A stretch of 64,000 nucleotides of DNA from DASVRZ01 sp038230215 (GCA_038230215.1 JBBRNR010000004.1:248001-312000), one strand, 5' to 3'. Positions 40,915-50,505 are shown, counted from the first letter of the stretch. Notes: a model not told the origin generated them from the sequence alone. A program made the numbers and translations.

Positions 40915-42786
40915 ATGCAACCCGAACCATTTTTCATCACCACTGCCATCGACTACACGAATGGTGCACCGCACATCGGCCACGCCTACGAGAAGGTGCT
41001 CGCCGACGTGATCGCGCGGTATCAGCGCATGGCCGGACGCGAGGTTTTCTTCCTCACCGGCGTCGATCAACACGGGCAAAAAGTGCAGCAATCGGCGGAG
41101 AAACAAGGCGTCGCACCGCAGGAATTCGTCGATGGTGTGACGGCAAAATTCGTCGCGCTCTGGGACAAACTCGACGTCCGCTACGACGCTTGGGCAGCGA
41201 CGACCGACTCGAAACACAAGGACTGCGTTCGCGCCAATCTACAGATGCTCTGGGATGACAAAGACCCCGCCACCGGCGAGTCGCGCTGGATCTACAAGAA
41301 GAGCGAAGGCGGCTACTACAGCGTCCGCCAGGAACAATTTCTCACCGACAAAGAGCGCGGCGCAGACGGCGAATTCGGCCCCGAGTGGCAGCCCGTCGAA
41401 TTCCGCGAAGAGGAAAATTTTTACTTCCGCTTGAAGGACCACAAGCAGTGGCTCCTCGATTTCATCGACAAACGCAGCGCCGACGGGAATCCGTTTGTCG
41501 TGCCCGATTTTCGAGTCGGCGAACTCCGCAACGCCGTCGAAAAACTCGAAGGCGACCTCTGCATTTCGCGTCCCGTCGCGCGTCTTCAATGGGGCATCCC
41601 ATTTCCCGAAAGCTTCGGCGCAGGGTTCGTCACTTACGTCTGGTTCGACGCCTTGGTGAACTACATTAGCTTCGTCCCCGGCCACGATCCGAGTTTTGCG
41701 GGGAGCGCACGCCCTAGTTCGTGGAGCGCACGCGACTCGCGAGCAGTCTCAGGCGACTCGCCGGAGACAATCGTTAGTGATGACAGCTCCGCCTCACTCT
41801 CAAAAGACTCCGAGGCGAGTCGCCTCGAAGGACACGCGAGTCGCGTGTGCTCCCCGGAGTTTGCCGACTGGTGGCCCGCGCTTCACGTCATCGGAAAGGA
41901 CATCATGATCCCTGCGCACGGTGTTTACTGGCCGATCATGCTCAAAGCCCTCGGCTACAAAGACGAAGAAATGCCGACGCTGCTCGTCCACGGCTGGTGG
42001 AACATTAAAAGCAAAAGCGGCGAAAGCGAAAAGATGAGCAAAAGCCTCGGCAACGTCGTCGATCCCGATGTCCTCGTTGATAAATACGGAGCCGAAGCTG
42101 TGCGCTACTATCTGATGAGCGACATCGCGACCGGCAAAGATTCGGATTTTTCTGAGGAACGATTAATCCAGCGCTACAACTCTGATCTAGCTAATAGCTT
42201 AGGAAACCTTCTGAATCGCACGTTGAACATGGTAGGGAAATACCGGGAAGGTGTTCTAAGTATTTCACGTCTGGAAGATTGGGGCATGTATGTAGCGGTT
42301 TCACCCAATCCGCTCAAAGGCGTTATGTCCTACGGGCAGGTAGAAGGCTTCGAAACAGACGGAAAAACCGTGCCATTAGGAGAGCTGCGTATGATTAGGA
42401 AAACCATCCTCGAGATCTACGAAAACGGGATAGGCGAATACTCGCCTAATACATCGCTAGAACACGCAATTGGGTGGGCTGTGCTTTGTAATGGAATGAT
42501 TGAAACCGCTGGCCCGTGGAAACTTGCAAAAGACGAAAAGACTGGTGCCAAGATAGCAGGTCTGCGCCTTAACGCTGTTCTCTACTATCTCGCTGAATCT
42601 CTTCGCATCATCGCGATCCTCATTTCTCCCGTGCTTCCGAAGGCGGCGGCGGCGATTTTTTCCCAACTCAACTGGGACGGGCCGATGACTCTCGCCGAGG
42701 CGACTTGGGGTAAACTTCCCGACGGCCATATCCTTGGAACTCCCGTGCCGATTTTCCCGCGCATTCAGCCGCCGGAAGCGGCTTAG
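40915..42786 (+). CDS. metG: Methionyl-tRNA synthetase with in-frame palindromic insertion
   Basis: Charges tRNA-Met. 623 aa. It has the HIGH-type motif APHIGHAYEKV (residues ~18-28) and KMSKS (~372-376) in SEKMSKSLGNVVDPD. The catalytic core lacks the four zinc Cys of E. coli MetRS and there is no C-terminal tRNA-binding domain. Residues ~262-314 (AGSARPSSWSARDSRAV to RVCSP) come from a palindromic element at 41699-41855 read in frame, sitting between FVPGHDPSF and EFADWWPALHVIGKDI. Bases ~42160-42560 look more AT-rich than the rest. Start ATG at 40915; GTG 40891 is also open. Confidence 0.93.
   Translation: MQPEPFFITTAIDYTNGAPHIGHAYEKVLADVIARYQRMAGREVFFLTGVDQHGQKVQQSAEKQGVAPQEFVDGVTAKFVALWDKLDVRYDAWAATTDSKHKDCVRANLQMLWDDKDPATGESRWIYKKSEGGYYSVRQEQFLTDKERGADGEFGPEWQPVEFREEENFYFRLKDHKQWLLDFIDKRSADGNPFVVPDFRVGELRNAVEKLEGDLCISRPVARLQWGIPFPESFGAGFVTYVWFDALVNYISFVPGHDPSFAGSARPSSWSARDSRAVSGDSPETIVSDDSSASLSKDSEASRLEGHASRVCSPEFADWWPALHVIGKDIMIPAHGVYWPIMLKALGYKDEEMPTLLVHGWWNIKSKSGESEKMSKSLGNVVDPDVLVDKYGAEAVRYYLMSDIATGKDSDFSEERLIQRYNSDLANSLGNLLNRTLNMVGKYREGVLSISRLEDWGMYVAVSPNPLKGVMSYGQVEGFETDGKTVPLGELRMIRKTILEIYENGIGEYSPNTSLEHAIGWAVLCNGMIETAGPWKLAKDEKTGAKIAGLRLNAVLYYLAESLRIIAILISPVLPKAAAAIFSQLNWDGPMTLAEATWGKLPDGHILGTPVPIFPRIQPPEAA
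41699..41855. repeat. Palindromic element inside metG
   Basis: The arm GGAGCGCACGCGACTCGCG (near 41722) pairs with CGCGAGTCGCGTGTGCTCC (near 41837) with one mismatch. Inner arms AGGCGACTCGCC and GGCGAGTCGCCT also pair. GGGGAGCGCACG at the left edge resembles the same arm again. About 156 bp, an exact multiple of three, read in frame without a stop. Confidence 0.85.
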
Positions 42787-42799
42787 TTTAGTCAGACTT

Positions 42800-44293
42800 T
42801 TATTTGGTCAGCGGCTGGCGCACTTCACCGACTTCAATAGTAAGCCCTCGTTCCAGGTTGCTCCAACTGATCTCCCAAGTGTCCGACGGTTTCTTTTTGG
42901 AGAAACGGTATTTAAGCAGGCCGTAATCATCGTAACAACCCTGCCGGGGCTTCGCACTTTTGACTTGCAGACTAAGTTTGTTTCTCGTGCGGCTGACAGA
43001 AAGGGCGACCTCCAAATCGCTCACAGGCTCACGCAATTTCACTTGGAGCGAGGCCGATTTTTCACTGACCATGAAACGCCTCACCTGCCCATCTGCCGGT
43101 ATCGCCGACAGCCCCAGCGGCTTTTTTACCTGATAGTCCAGCGGCGGCGACATGACTTTCCAAGGTGGATTTCCCAAGTCGATCCGATCCAAGCCCGCCT
43201 GGTGGCCAGCGGCTCCCAGTAGGTGATATTCCGGGATTTCGAGGATCACCAGCGGTGGCCTCGGACCCGTGAGGGATTCGTAGTATTTCAGTCCGGCGCC
43301 AGAACTAAAAAGAGTACCCTTGGCCGCGCGATCCAGCCGATGGATTTCGATTCCTGCAGCGTTGGCGAAAAACTCAGGTGATCCCAATCCGGAGAAACTG
43401 GTGCCCAGCCAGCCAGCTCCATCCGGTATGGTGCGGACGCGAGTGAAAGTTGGCTCTTCCACGACATCGGTGAAAAACAGGTCAGTGGCGCTGCCTGTCC
43501 AGAAGCCGAATTTGCGACCTGAAGAGCCAAGCCGCGGATCGCCTTTCGCCCATTTGACCGCGTAGATGGGCTGCTCAGTGGCAATTGTTTTCATCAAGGG
43601 CCACGACTGCCGTAGAAAGGCCGCAAGTCCTTCCGCCGCCGCCTGCGCCCCGATGTAAGTCCAATGGTGGTCGCCTTTGAAATAGACTTGAGCGCCCCGA
43701 TCCGACGCGGCACGCATGGCGCTCTCGGAGTTGTAAACCAAAACACTTTTTTCCTGAAGCTGCTCTGCCATATAAGGCAGGAAGGCGAGTCGCTCCTGCT
43801 TCATTTCGATCCAATCGGGGGATCGATCCGGGTAAAGCGTCGCCGCGTTCGGAAGGAGCAACACCACGAGTTGCATGCCCATGGCTTGATAGCGCTGATT
43901 GAACTCAGCGATTTTACCCGCTGCAGCCGAGGCTTGCTGGCGATAAAATGACGTGGGGCGCGCTTCGACCGTTTCCGTGGAAAACAGCCAGCCGTCCCTG
44001 CCGACGATCACTCCGGGCGGTGTGCGTCCGGCCCAATTGAACGCCAGTTCGCGGTACAGGGCTCCCGAGCCGTGGACAAGCCACGAGCGATTCCTCAGCC
44101 ACGCCTCGCAGGCAGTGGTCCATTCACCGGTCCAAAGGAGCTTGGGGCGAAACTCGGGTCGTGGCATGTTGGGTTCGACGCCGGTTCCGGGTGGCTTCTT
44201 GCCGATCCAAGAGAAGGTGGCATCGGTCACTCCTACGGCGAGGATGACTCCGAGGAAGACGAACAGACAAACTCTCTGGATGACGTGCGACAT
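42800..44293 (-). CDS. AlgX/AlgJ-like SGNH O-acetyltransferase protein
   Basis: 497 aa with an N-terminal membrane anchor (VCLFVFLGVILAVGVTDATF), then an SGNH-like region with LVVLLLPNAATLYPDRSP and the catalytic-type FKGDHHWTYIGAQAAAEGL, the D-H-H-W signature of AlgX/AlgJ. Predicted to acetylate an exported polysaccharide using acetyl groups passed by the MBOAT partner. The gene is 3 bp downstream of that partner. No alginate polymerase (Alg8/44) is visible, so the polymer is unknown. Confidence 0.85.
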   Translation of the reverse strand: MSHVIQRVCLFVFLGVILAVGVTDATFSWIGKKPPGTGVEPNMPRPEFRPKLLWTGEWTTACEAWLRNRSWLVHGSGALYRELAFNWAGRTPPGVIVGRDGWLFSTETVEARPTSFYRQQASAAAGKIAEFNQRYQAMGMQLVVLLLPNAATLYPDRSPDWIEMKQERLAFLPYMAEQLQEKSVLVYNSESAMRAASDRGAQVYFKGDHHWTYIGAQAAAEGLAAFLRQSWPLMKTIATEQPIYAVKWAKGDPRLGSSGRKFGFWTGSATDLFFTDVVEEPTFTRVRTIPDGAGWLGTSFSGLGSPEFFANAAGIEIHRLDRAAKGTLFSSGAGLKYYESLTGPRPPLVILEIPEYHLLGAAGHQAGLDRIDLGNPPWKVMSPPLDYQVKKPLGLSAIPADGQVRRFMVSEKSASLQVKLREPVSDLEVALSVSRTRNKLSLQVKSAKPRQGCYDDYGLLKYRFSKKKPSDTWEISWSNLERGLTIEVGEVRQPLTK

Positions 44294-44296
44294 GAC

Positions 44297-45691
44297 CTAA
44301 AACTGGAAGTAGAGGAAGGGGTTGAGTTCCTGCGAGGAGAGTTCGTGCAGCGCGAGAATGAAAAGCAGCAGCATCGCAAGCGTGAGCCACGGGCGCTTTT
44401 TACGTTCTGCGAACTGGTTGGAATTCTTCGCGAAGAGCGCGATTAGCCAGCCTGCGCCGAAGAAAAACCAGAACCACGGCTGGTGCAAACTGGCGATCTG
44501 TTCATGCCGCAAACTGGGACCATGCGGAAGCAAGGCGCAGACGAAATCCTTCATCTGAGCGATGGTGGCGGCCCGGAATGGAACCCAACTCAGCAAGATC
44601 AGGAGGAGGACGAAGAGGCGGTTCAGCCACACCGGGACGCGGTCTTGCAGGAGAGAGCGTCCGCCATTCAACCGTTCGATCGCCAGCCAGATGCCGTGAT
44701 ACGCGCCCCAGATGACGAAAGTCCAGTTGGCCCCATGCCAGAGGCCGCCGAGAAGCATGACGATGATGAGGTTGACACAGGTGCGACTCACGCCCTGACG
44801 ACTGCCGCCGAGGGGAAAATAGAGGTAGTCGCGCAGCCAGTTGGAGAGAGTGATGTGCCAGCGGCGCCAGAAATTGGTGATGCTCGTGGCTTGGTAAGGC
44901 GAGTCGAAGTTGACTGGAAATTTGAACCCAATCATGTAACCGAGTCCGATCGCCATGTCGGAGTAACCGGAGAAGTCGAAGTAGATTTGCAGTGCGTAGG
45001 AGGCGAGACCCATCCAAGTTCCGGCGGCTCCTGCAGCCCCGTTGTCGAAGACGGCGTCGGCGACGACAGCGACGTTGTTGGCGATAAGGACTTTCTTGCA
45101 AAAGCCGGTCATGAACAGAAACGCTCCCCGTTCCAAAAGCTCGAGTCCAAGGACGGGCGACTTGAGTTCTTGGATGATGTTGACGTAGCGGACAATGGGC
45201 CCGGCGACATGAGTGAAGAGTGCTAGATAACACGCGAAGTCCGTCCAGCGATGGGCCGGTTCCACGGTTTTGCGGTGGACATCGACGAGATACGAGATCG
45301 CCTGGAAGGTGTAAAACGAGATACCGACCGGGAGCACCATCGTTTCCCAGCCCATGGTTTTCCAGCCGAGACTGGCCATGAGCGCGTTCCAGTTGGCGAC
45401 GCCGAAGTTGGCATATTTGAAGTAGGCGAGGACGGCGAGATTCAGCGTGACCGCGCTCGCCAGCAGGATGCTTCTTCGCTTTCCATCGGAACGGGCGATC
45501 CAAGAACCGGCGTGGTAATTGACGACGCTGGACGCGATGAAGAGCAGCATGAAATCCGCCCGCCACCATCCGTAAAACGCGAAGCTGGTAATGACCAGGC
45601 AGAGGTTTCTCGCCTGCCCCCGAAACAGCCGCGACACCAAAATGATGAGCGGTAGGAAGAAAAATAGAAAAGCGTGGGATGTGAACAGCAT
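44297..45691 (-). CDS. MBOAT-family O-acyltransferase (AlgI-like)
   Basis: 464 aa polytopic membrane protein that moves acetyl groups across the inner membrane. It has the MBOAT signature (VGISFYTFQAISYLVDV, YSDMAIGLGYMIGFKFP, NFWRRWHITLSNWLRDYLY) and the conserved His in GGLWHGANWTFVIWGAYHG. Start at ATG 45691 (MLFTSHAFLFFFLPLI); ten upstream codons are open. Forms a two-gene acetylation unit with the AlgX-like gene. Confidence 0.92.
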   Translation of the reverse strand: MLFTSHAFLFFFLPLIILVSRLFRGQARNLCLVITSFAFYGWWRADFMLLFIASSVVNYHAGSWIARSDGKRRSILLASAVTLNLAVLAYFKYANFGVANWNALMASLGWKTMGWETMVLPVGISFYTFQAISYLVDVHRKTVEPAHRWTDFACYLALFTHVAGPIVRYVNIIQELKSPVLGLELLERGAFLFMTGFCKKVLIANNVAVVADAVFDNGAAGAAGTWMGLASYALQIYFDFSGYSDMAIGLGYMIGFKFPVNFDSPYQATSITNFWRRWHITLSNWLRDYLYFPLGGSRQGVSRTCVNLIIVMLLGGLWHGANWTFVIWGAYHGIWLAIERLNGGRSLLQDRVPVWLNRLFVLLLILLSWVPFRAATIAQMKDFVCALLPHGPSLRHEQIASLHQPWFWFFFGAGWLIALFAKNSNQFAERKKRPWLTLAMLLLFILALHELSSQELNPFLYFQF

Positions 45692-45858
45692 CAGCAGTCG
45701 GAATCTAACGCAACGCGTCACGCGTTGACCAGATGTGAGTCACCATTTCCGTCTTTTCCGATCCCGAGGCTCAGAAGCCTGGCCAGGATCGTTTGCGCCG
45801 GTGAATAACGACGCTACCAACAAAGTGCGAGGGCTTTAGCCATCGACTCCGTGCAGTT

Positions 45859-46551
45859 TTAGACCAGTCCCGGCTCCAAGCTGAGGCGATAACCAAAACC
45901 TCTCACCGTCTGCAAGCACCCGCCGTATTTTCCCAGTTTCTCCCGTAAGCGGCGCATATGCGTATCCACGGTCCGGCTGTCCATCCGAGCTTCATAGCCC
46001 CACACATCCGCGAGCAGACGGTCGCGGCTTTGCACGAGGCCCTGTCTTTCGATCAGCGTGGCAATCAGCCTGAATTCCGTCGCAGTGCAATCGATCACCT
46101 TGCCCGCAACCACGACCGCATGCTTGGTGAGATCCACCATGATCTTGCCCGCGACCAGGCGATCCGGTTTGGTCTCAGGCCGGTTTCTGCGAACCACGGC
46201 ATCGACACGCAGGACAAGCTCTCTCGGGCTGAATGGCTTCGTCACGTAATCATCCGCACCCAGCTCGAATCCAACGATCCGATCCCCCTCACCAGCTCTG
46301 GCTGTGAGCATGATGATGGCGATCCGAGCCGTGTCGGAGTCGCTCTTGAGTGCTCCGCAGATTTCCAGTCCAGAGATGCCGGGCAGCATCAAATCCAGAA
46401 CCACCAAGGCCGGCCGCTGGGCGCGGATCATTGCCAACGCCTCCACACCATTAGCGACTGTGGAGACTTGGTAGTTCGCTTTTTTCAGGTGAAAGCCAAT
46501 CAGTTCAGCCAGCTCCAATTCGTCATCAACGACTATAATTTTCTCATTCAT
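45859..46551 (-). CDS. OmpR/PhoB-family response regulator
   Basis: 230 aa. Receiver domain with IIVVDDELELAELI, phosphoacceptor Asp53 in VVLDLMLPG and Lys in VTKPFSPRE; the winged-helix output domain has CTATEFRLIATLIE, the recognition helix in SRTVDTHMRRLREKLG and the wing TVRGFGYRL. These match PhoB-like regulators. No histidine kinase is adjacent. It is divergent from tpsB with 136 bp between, where a Pho-box-like repeat lies. Regulation of the TPS block is inferred, not shown. Confidence 0.9.
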   Translation of the reverse strand: MNEKIIVVDDELELAELIGFHLKKANYQVSTVANGVEALAMIRAQRPALVVLDLMLPGISGLEICGALKSDSDTARIAIIMLTARAGEGDRIVGFELGADDYVTKPFSPRELVLRVDAVVRRNRPETKPDRLVAGKIMVDLTKHAVVVAGKVIDCTATEFRLIATLIERQGLVQSRDRLLADVWGYEARMDSRTVDTHMRRLREKLGKYGGCLQTVRGFGYRLSLEPGLV

Positions 46552-46603
46552 GTCAGGTCACGCTGGCGAATCCGTATAGACGTGGTTGGGCCATGCGCAA
46601 TGG

Positions 46604-46621
46604 CTGTAACACAATTGTAAC
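46604..46621 (+). promoter_or_regulatory. Pho-box-like direct repeat upstream of tpsB
   Basis: CTGTAAC ACAA TTGTAAC: two 7-bp half-sites 11 bp apart start to start, the spacing of PhoB boxes. It lies 66 bp upstream of the tpsB start and 52 bp upstream of the divergent response regulator. A single extra half-site TTGTAAC is at 46652-46658. The same repeat, with three changes, is upstream of tpsA at 53782-53799. Confidence 0.6.
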
Positions 46622-46687
46622 GGTAATCCTTTTGCCGGTCGGATGGTTGGTTTGTAACGTGGCGGCCCCGAAATTTATCGGGGCTGC

Positions 46688-48295
46688 ATGCAAAAATCCG
46701 GACAACGCAAACGACTAACATTTCATTTCCTGATGACGATCTCACTCGTCTTCAGCGGGAGCGTTTTGTCAGCGGAGACCAGTCCGGAGCCTGGGGCAGG
46801 GCCGCTTTACATTCAGGAATATCGGGTCTCAGGGGCAAAAGTTTTGCCGCGCGTCGAAGTGGAAAAGGCCGTCTATCCCTACATGGGGCCGGGCCGTTCC
46901 GAGACGGATGTCGAGCAGGCGAGAGCGGCGTTGGAGAAGGTTTACAAGGACAAAGGCTACCAAACCGTGGAAGTCCAGGTGCCGCCGCAAACGGGGCGCG
47001 GGGGCATTGTTTTCTTAAAAGTCGTCGAGGCAAAAGTGGGGCGCCTGCGAGTGAAAGGTTCGCGCTATTTCTCCCTGGCCCAGATCAAAAGAATGGTTCC
47101 GTCACTGGCTGAGGGAAAAGTCGTCAACTTCAACGATGTCACCCGAGACATCGTGACCTTGAACCAGCTTCCTGACCGGCGCGTGACGCCTTCTCTGCGC
47201 GCAGGCGTCGAGCCGGGCACGGTGGACATTGATCTGGAAGTCAAAGACACTTTTCCGCTCCATGGCAGTCTGGAACTGAACAATCGTTACAGCGCGAACA
47301 CCACGGAGCTGCGCACCAACGGCTCGATCAGCTACAACAACCTCTGGCAGCTGGGGCATTCTGCCGGACTCAGCTTTCAAGTCGCCCCGGAAGATCCCAG
47401 TGAGGCGAAGGTTTTCTCAGGTTACTATCTAACTCGATTCGAAAAAACACCGTGGTTCAGCTTCATTCTCCAAGGTACGAAGCAGGACAGCAACGTCTCC
47501 ACACTGGGCGGCGCAGCCGTCGCCGGACGCGGGGAAATTCTCGGGGCGCGGGCCATGATCACCCTGCCGCCGGGGAAAGACTTCTATCATTCCGTGAGCC
47601 TCGGGCTCGACTACAAGCACTTCGACCAGAACGTCAATCTCGGCACCGGCCAAATACAGTCGCCGGTGAGTTACTATCCCATCAGCGCCGCCTACACCGC
47701 GAGCTGGGTGGGGAAAAATTCGCAGACTGAGTTTAACGCCGGCGTGACCATGCACGTTCGCGGAACCGGCAGCAGCGACGAGCAATTTTCCAACAGCCGC
47801 TTCAAGGCCGATGGGAGTTTCATTTATATCCGCGGCGATCTTTCGCACACACACGAATTTCTCGGCGGCAACCAAATCTACGGCAAAATCCAAGGTCAGC
47901 TTTCTGACCAGCCGCTATTGAGCGCAGAGCAATTTAGCGGTGGCGGCGTGGGCACGGCGCGCGGCTATCTCGAGTCCGAGGTGCCCGGCGACAACGCCTT
48001 GTTCGGCACGCTGGAACTGCGCACGCTCAATCTCTTCAAAGTCCTTCCCTGGCTGCGGGATCGCGGCAGCGAGTGGCGCGTTTATGCCTTCGTGGACAGC
48101 GGGTTTCTCACCATTCACGAGCCGTTGCCGGGTCAGGATTCGCGCTTCGAGCTGGCCTCGATCGGCGTGGGCACTCACATGCAACTGGCGGAACATTATA
48201 ACGGCTCCATCGACCTCGCCATGCCGCTCATCAATCAGGGCCAGACGCAGGCTCATGATGTCCGGCTAAACTTTCGGCTCTGGGCCGACTTCTAA
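46688..48295 (+). CDS. Two-partner secretion outer-membrane transporter (TpsB, ShlB/FhaC family)
   Basis: 535 aa. Signal peptide (MTISLVFSGSVLSA), then a POTRA domain (YIQEYRVSGAKVLPRVEVEK, shown to 20) and a second one (AKVGRLRVKGSRYFSLAQIK), then a 16-stranded barrel. The conserved loop motif lies in TARGYLESE (Arg425). Predicted to export the giant TpsA at 53850, which is 5.5 kb downstream rather than adjacent, as is more usual. Starts the block ending at tpsA. 13 bp before the ExbB-like gene. Confidence 0.9.
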   Translation: MQKSGQRKRLTFHFLMTISLVFSGSVLSAETSPEPGAGPLYIQEYRVSGAKVLPRVEVEKAVYPYMGPGRSETDVEQARAALEKVYKDKGYQTVEVQVPPQTGRGGIVFLKVVEAKVGRLRVKGSRYFSLAQIKRMVPSLAEGKVVNFNDVTRDIVTLNQLPDRRVTPSLRAGVEPGTVDIDLEVKDTFPLHGSLELNNRYSANTTELRTNGSISYNNLWQLGHSAGLSFQVAPEDPSEAKVFSGYYLTRFEKTPWFSFILQGTKQDSNVSTLGGAAVAGRGEILGARAMITLPPGKDFYHSVSLGLDYKHFDQNVNLGTGQIQSPVSYYPISAAYTASWVGKNSQTEFNAGVTMHVRGTGSSDEQFSNSRFKADGSFIYIRGDLSHTHEFLGGNQIYGKIQGQLSDQPLLSAEQFSGGGVGTARGYLESEVPGDNALFGTLELRTLNLFKVLPWLRDRGSEWRVYAFVDSGFLTIHEPLPGQDSRFELASIGVGTHMQLAEHYNGSIDLAMPLINQGQTQAHDVRLNFRLWADF

Positions 48296-48308
48296 CTATT
48301 CGAATCTT

Positions 48309-50105
48309 ATGCAACCACTTCGTCAACTTCTCACCGCGATCGTGTTTTTCGCTCTCACTTGCCAGTCTCACGCCTGGTGGAAACCGGAGTGGACCCTGCG
48401 CAAAAAGATCACCGTGGATGCGACTTCCAATGGAATCGCAGTCAGCGATCCCATCGGAACTTCCCCGGTGTTAGTTCGTTTGCACGACGGCAATTTCCAA
48501 TTTCTCTCCGCTAAAGAAGACGGGAGTGACATCCGATTCGTAGCCGGCGACGACAAAACGCCCCTCGCCTTTCACGTCGAAAAATACGACTCCCTCCTCA
48601 ACGAGGCCTTCGTTTGGGTGAAAATTCCCGATTTAAAACCTAACAGCGCCACTAACATTTGGCTCTACTATGGCAACGCCGCCGCCGAGAAGGCCGACGA
48701 CGCCAAGGCTACCTACGATGCGGACACCGTTCTCGTCTGGCACTTCGCGGAAAAGGGCGCGGCTCCGGCCGATTCGTCCGCGTCCGGCATCATCGCCAGC
48801 AACGCGGGAACTCCCGTGGAAGGCTCGATCATCGGCGGCGGGTTGCGCCTCGACGGGGCAAAAACCATCGGCATCCCTGCGGCTCCACAACTGAATACGA
48901 CCGAGGGTGGCAGCCTTACTTGGTCCGCGTGGATCAAGCCGTCAGCACTCGCGCCAAACGCCATCCTTTACACCCGCAAAGACGGCGCAAACGCCCTTCT
49001 CGTCGGCGTGGACAACGGCATTCCCTATGTTGAGGTTACCAATGCTGCCGGCACCCAGCGCAGCGCCGCCACCGGAGAACCGCTCGCTCCTAACATCTGG
49101 CGACATCTGGCTATTGTCGCGTCCGGTTCCCAGATCACGCTCTTTCTCGACGGGGAAAGTTACGCCACCCTCGCCGCCTCCCTTCCGGCGCTGACCACGG
49201 AAGCATTGTTAGGAGAAAGCTTCGCAGGCGAACTCGACGAACTGGAAATCTCCAAGTCCGCGCGTCCTCCCGGTTTCCTCAAACTCGCCTCCATTTCCCA
49301 GAGCGGCGGCGACAAGGCGGCAAAACTGATCGTCACCGCCCCCGACGAAATCAACGAGCACAGTGAAAACGAGATCACCAAACAACTTTCGCTCATCACC
49401 GACATCTCGAAATCTCTCACCCCCGACGGTTGGGTGGTCATCGTGCTCTGCGGCATTCTCGCCGCCATCGGCTGGGCCGTGACCATCGTCAAATTTATCT
49501 ATCTCGGTAAAATCAAAAAGGCCAACCGCGTCTTTCTTAAGCAGTGGGGAAACATCGCTGGCGACCTCACCGCGCTCGACCATTCCAACGAGGAAAACAT
49601 CAAAAGCGTCGGCGGCACTGCTACTCCAAAAACACTCCGGCTACTCCGCCAAGCCCCGCTCTACCACATTTACCATGTCGGTTCGGAGGAGATTCATCAG
49701 CGCTCGAGCAAGGCTGATTTCAAAGGTCTGTCCGCGCGTTCCATGCAATCGATCAAAGCGGCTCTCGACGGCAGCCTCACCCGCGAAGTTCAGGATCTGA
49801 ACAAAAGCCTCATTTTCCTTACCATCGGCATCGCGGGCGGACCCTACCTTGGGCTGCTGGGCACCGTCATCGGAGTTATGATTACCTTTGCCGTCATTGC
49901 CAAGACCGGGCAGGTCGAAGTGAACTCCATCGCACCCGGTATCGCGGGGGCTTTGCTCGCCACCGTGGCTGGGTTGGTCGTGGCGATTCCGGCACTGTTT
50001 GCCTACAGCTTTGTTAGTTCGAAAATCAAAGATGTCGTCACCGAGATGCAGACCTTCATCGACGAATTCCTCGCCAAGATCGCGGAGTTTTACCCGGAGA
50101 AATAA
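48309..50105 (+). CDS. ExbB/TolQ/MotA channel fused to DUF2341 and LamG-like domain
   Basis: 598 aa. Signal peptide (LLTAIVFFALTCQSHA), DUF2341 (WWKPEWTLRKKITVDATSNG, ~20-115), a LamG/concanavalin-like domain (GSLTWSAWIKPSALAPNAIL region, ~130-320), then a transmembrane segment at ~380 and the MotA/TolQ/ExbB channel, with GGPYLGLLGTVIGVMITFA and APGIAGALLATVAGLVVAIP, ending the protein. The N-terminal part would face the periplasm, possibly binding a polymer, while the channel pairs with ExbD. A fusion rarely seen in classical systems. Abuts exbD with no gap. Confidence 0.88.
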   Translation: MQPLRQLLTAIVFFALTCQSHAWWKPEWTLRKKITVDATSNGIAVSDPIGTSPVLVRLHDGNFQFLSAKEDGSDIRFVAGDDKTPLAFHVEKYDSLLNEAFVWVKIPDLKPNSATNIWLYYGNAAAEKADDAKATYDADTVLVWHFAEKGAAPADSSASGIIASNAGTPVEGSIIGGGLRLDGAKTIGIPAAPQLNTTEGGSLTWSAWIKPSALAPNAILYTRKDGANALLVGVDNGIPYVEVTNAAGTQRSAATGEPLAPNIWRHLAIVASGSQITLFLDGESYATLAASLPALTTEALLGESFAGELDELEISKSARPPGFLKLASISQSGGDKAAKLIVTAPDEINEHSENEITKQLSLITDISKSLTPDGWVVIVLCGILAAIGWAVTIVKFIYLGKIKKANRVFLKQWGNIAGDLTALDHSNEENIKSVGGTATPKTLRLLRQAPLYHIYHVGSEEIHQRSSKADFKGLSARSMQSIKAALDGSLTREVQDLNKSLIFLTIGIAGGPYLGLLGTVIGVMITFAVIAKTGQVEVNSIAPGIAGALLATVAGLVVAIPALFAYSFVSSKIKDVVTEMQTFIDEFLAKIAEFYPEK

Positions 50106-50504
50106 ATGCAGGCCGGCGATAACAAATCCTACGACGACATCAACGTCACTCCGATGGTGGACCTTTATCTGGTCCTCCTCCTGATTTTTATTATCATGAC
50201 CACGGCTGGCGTGCAGGGCGTCAAAGTGAACCTGCCCAAGGCCAGCAAGGCTCCGCCGATGAAGGAGAAAAAAATGCAGGCCATCACCATCGATTCCGAG
50301 GGCAAGATCAAGCTCAACGCCACGCCCGTCACCCTCGCCGCGCTCGAAACCCAGCTCACCGCCCTCAAGGCATCCAACCCCGACATGCCCGTCGTCGTTC
50401 GGGGCGACAGTGCCACCCAATATCAGGGCGTAATGGATGTCCTCGATGTCCTCGGGCGCCTGAGCATTTCCCAAGTCGGCCTCGCCACCCAGGCCAAGAA
50501 ATAA
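50106..50504 (+). CDS. exbD: ExbD/TolR-family protein
   Basis: 132 aa inner-membrane protein of a proton-driven motor. The single membrane segment carries the essential-type Asp in INVTPMVDLYLVLLLIFI (residue ~19). The rest is a periplasmic domain with VVVRGDSATQYQGVMDVLDV typical of ExbD/TolR. Between the ExbB-like gene (0 bp) and the TonB-like gene (1 bp). Confidence 0.93.
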   Translation: MQAGDNKSYDDINVTPMVDLYLVLLLIFIIMTTAGVQGVKVNLPKASKAPPMKEKKMQAITIDSEGKIKLNATPVTLAALETQLTALKASNPDMPVVVRGDSATQYQGVMDVLDVLGRLSISQVGLATQAKK

Positions 50505-50505
50505 G

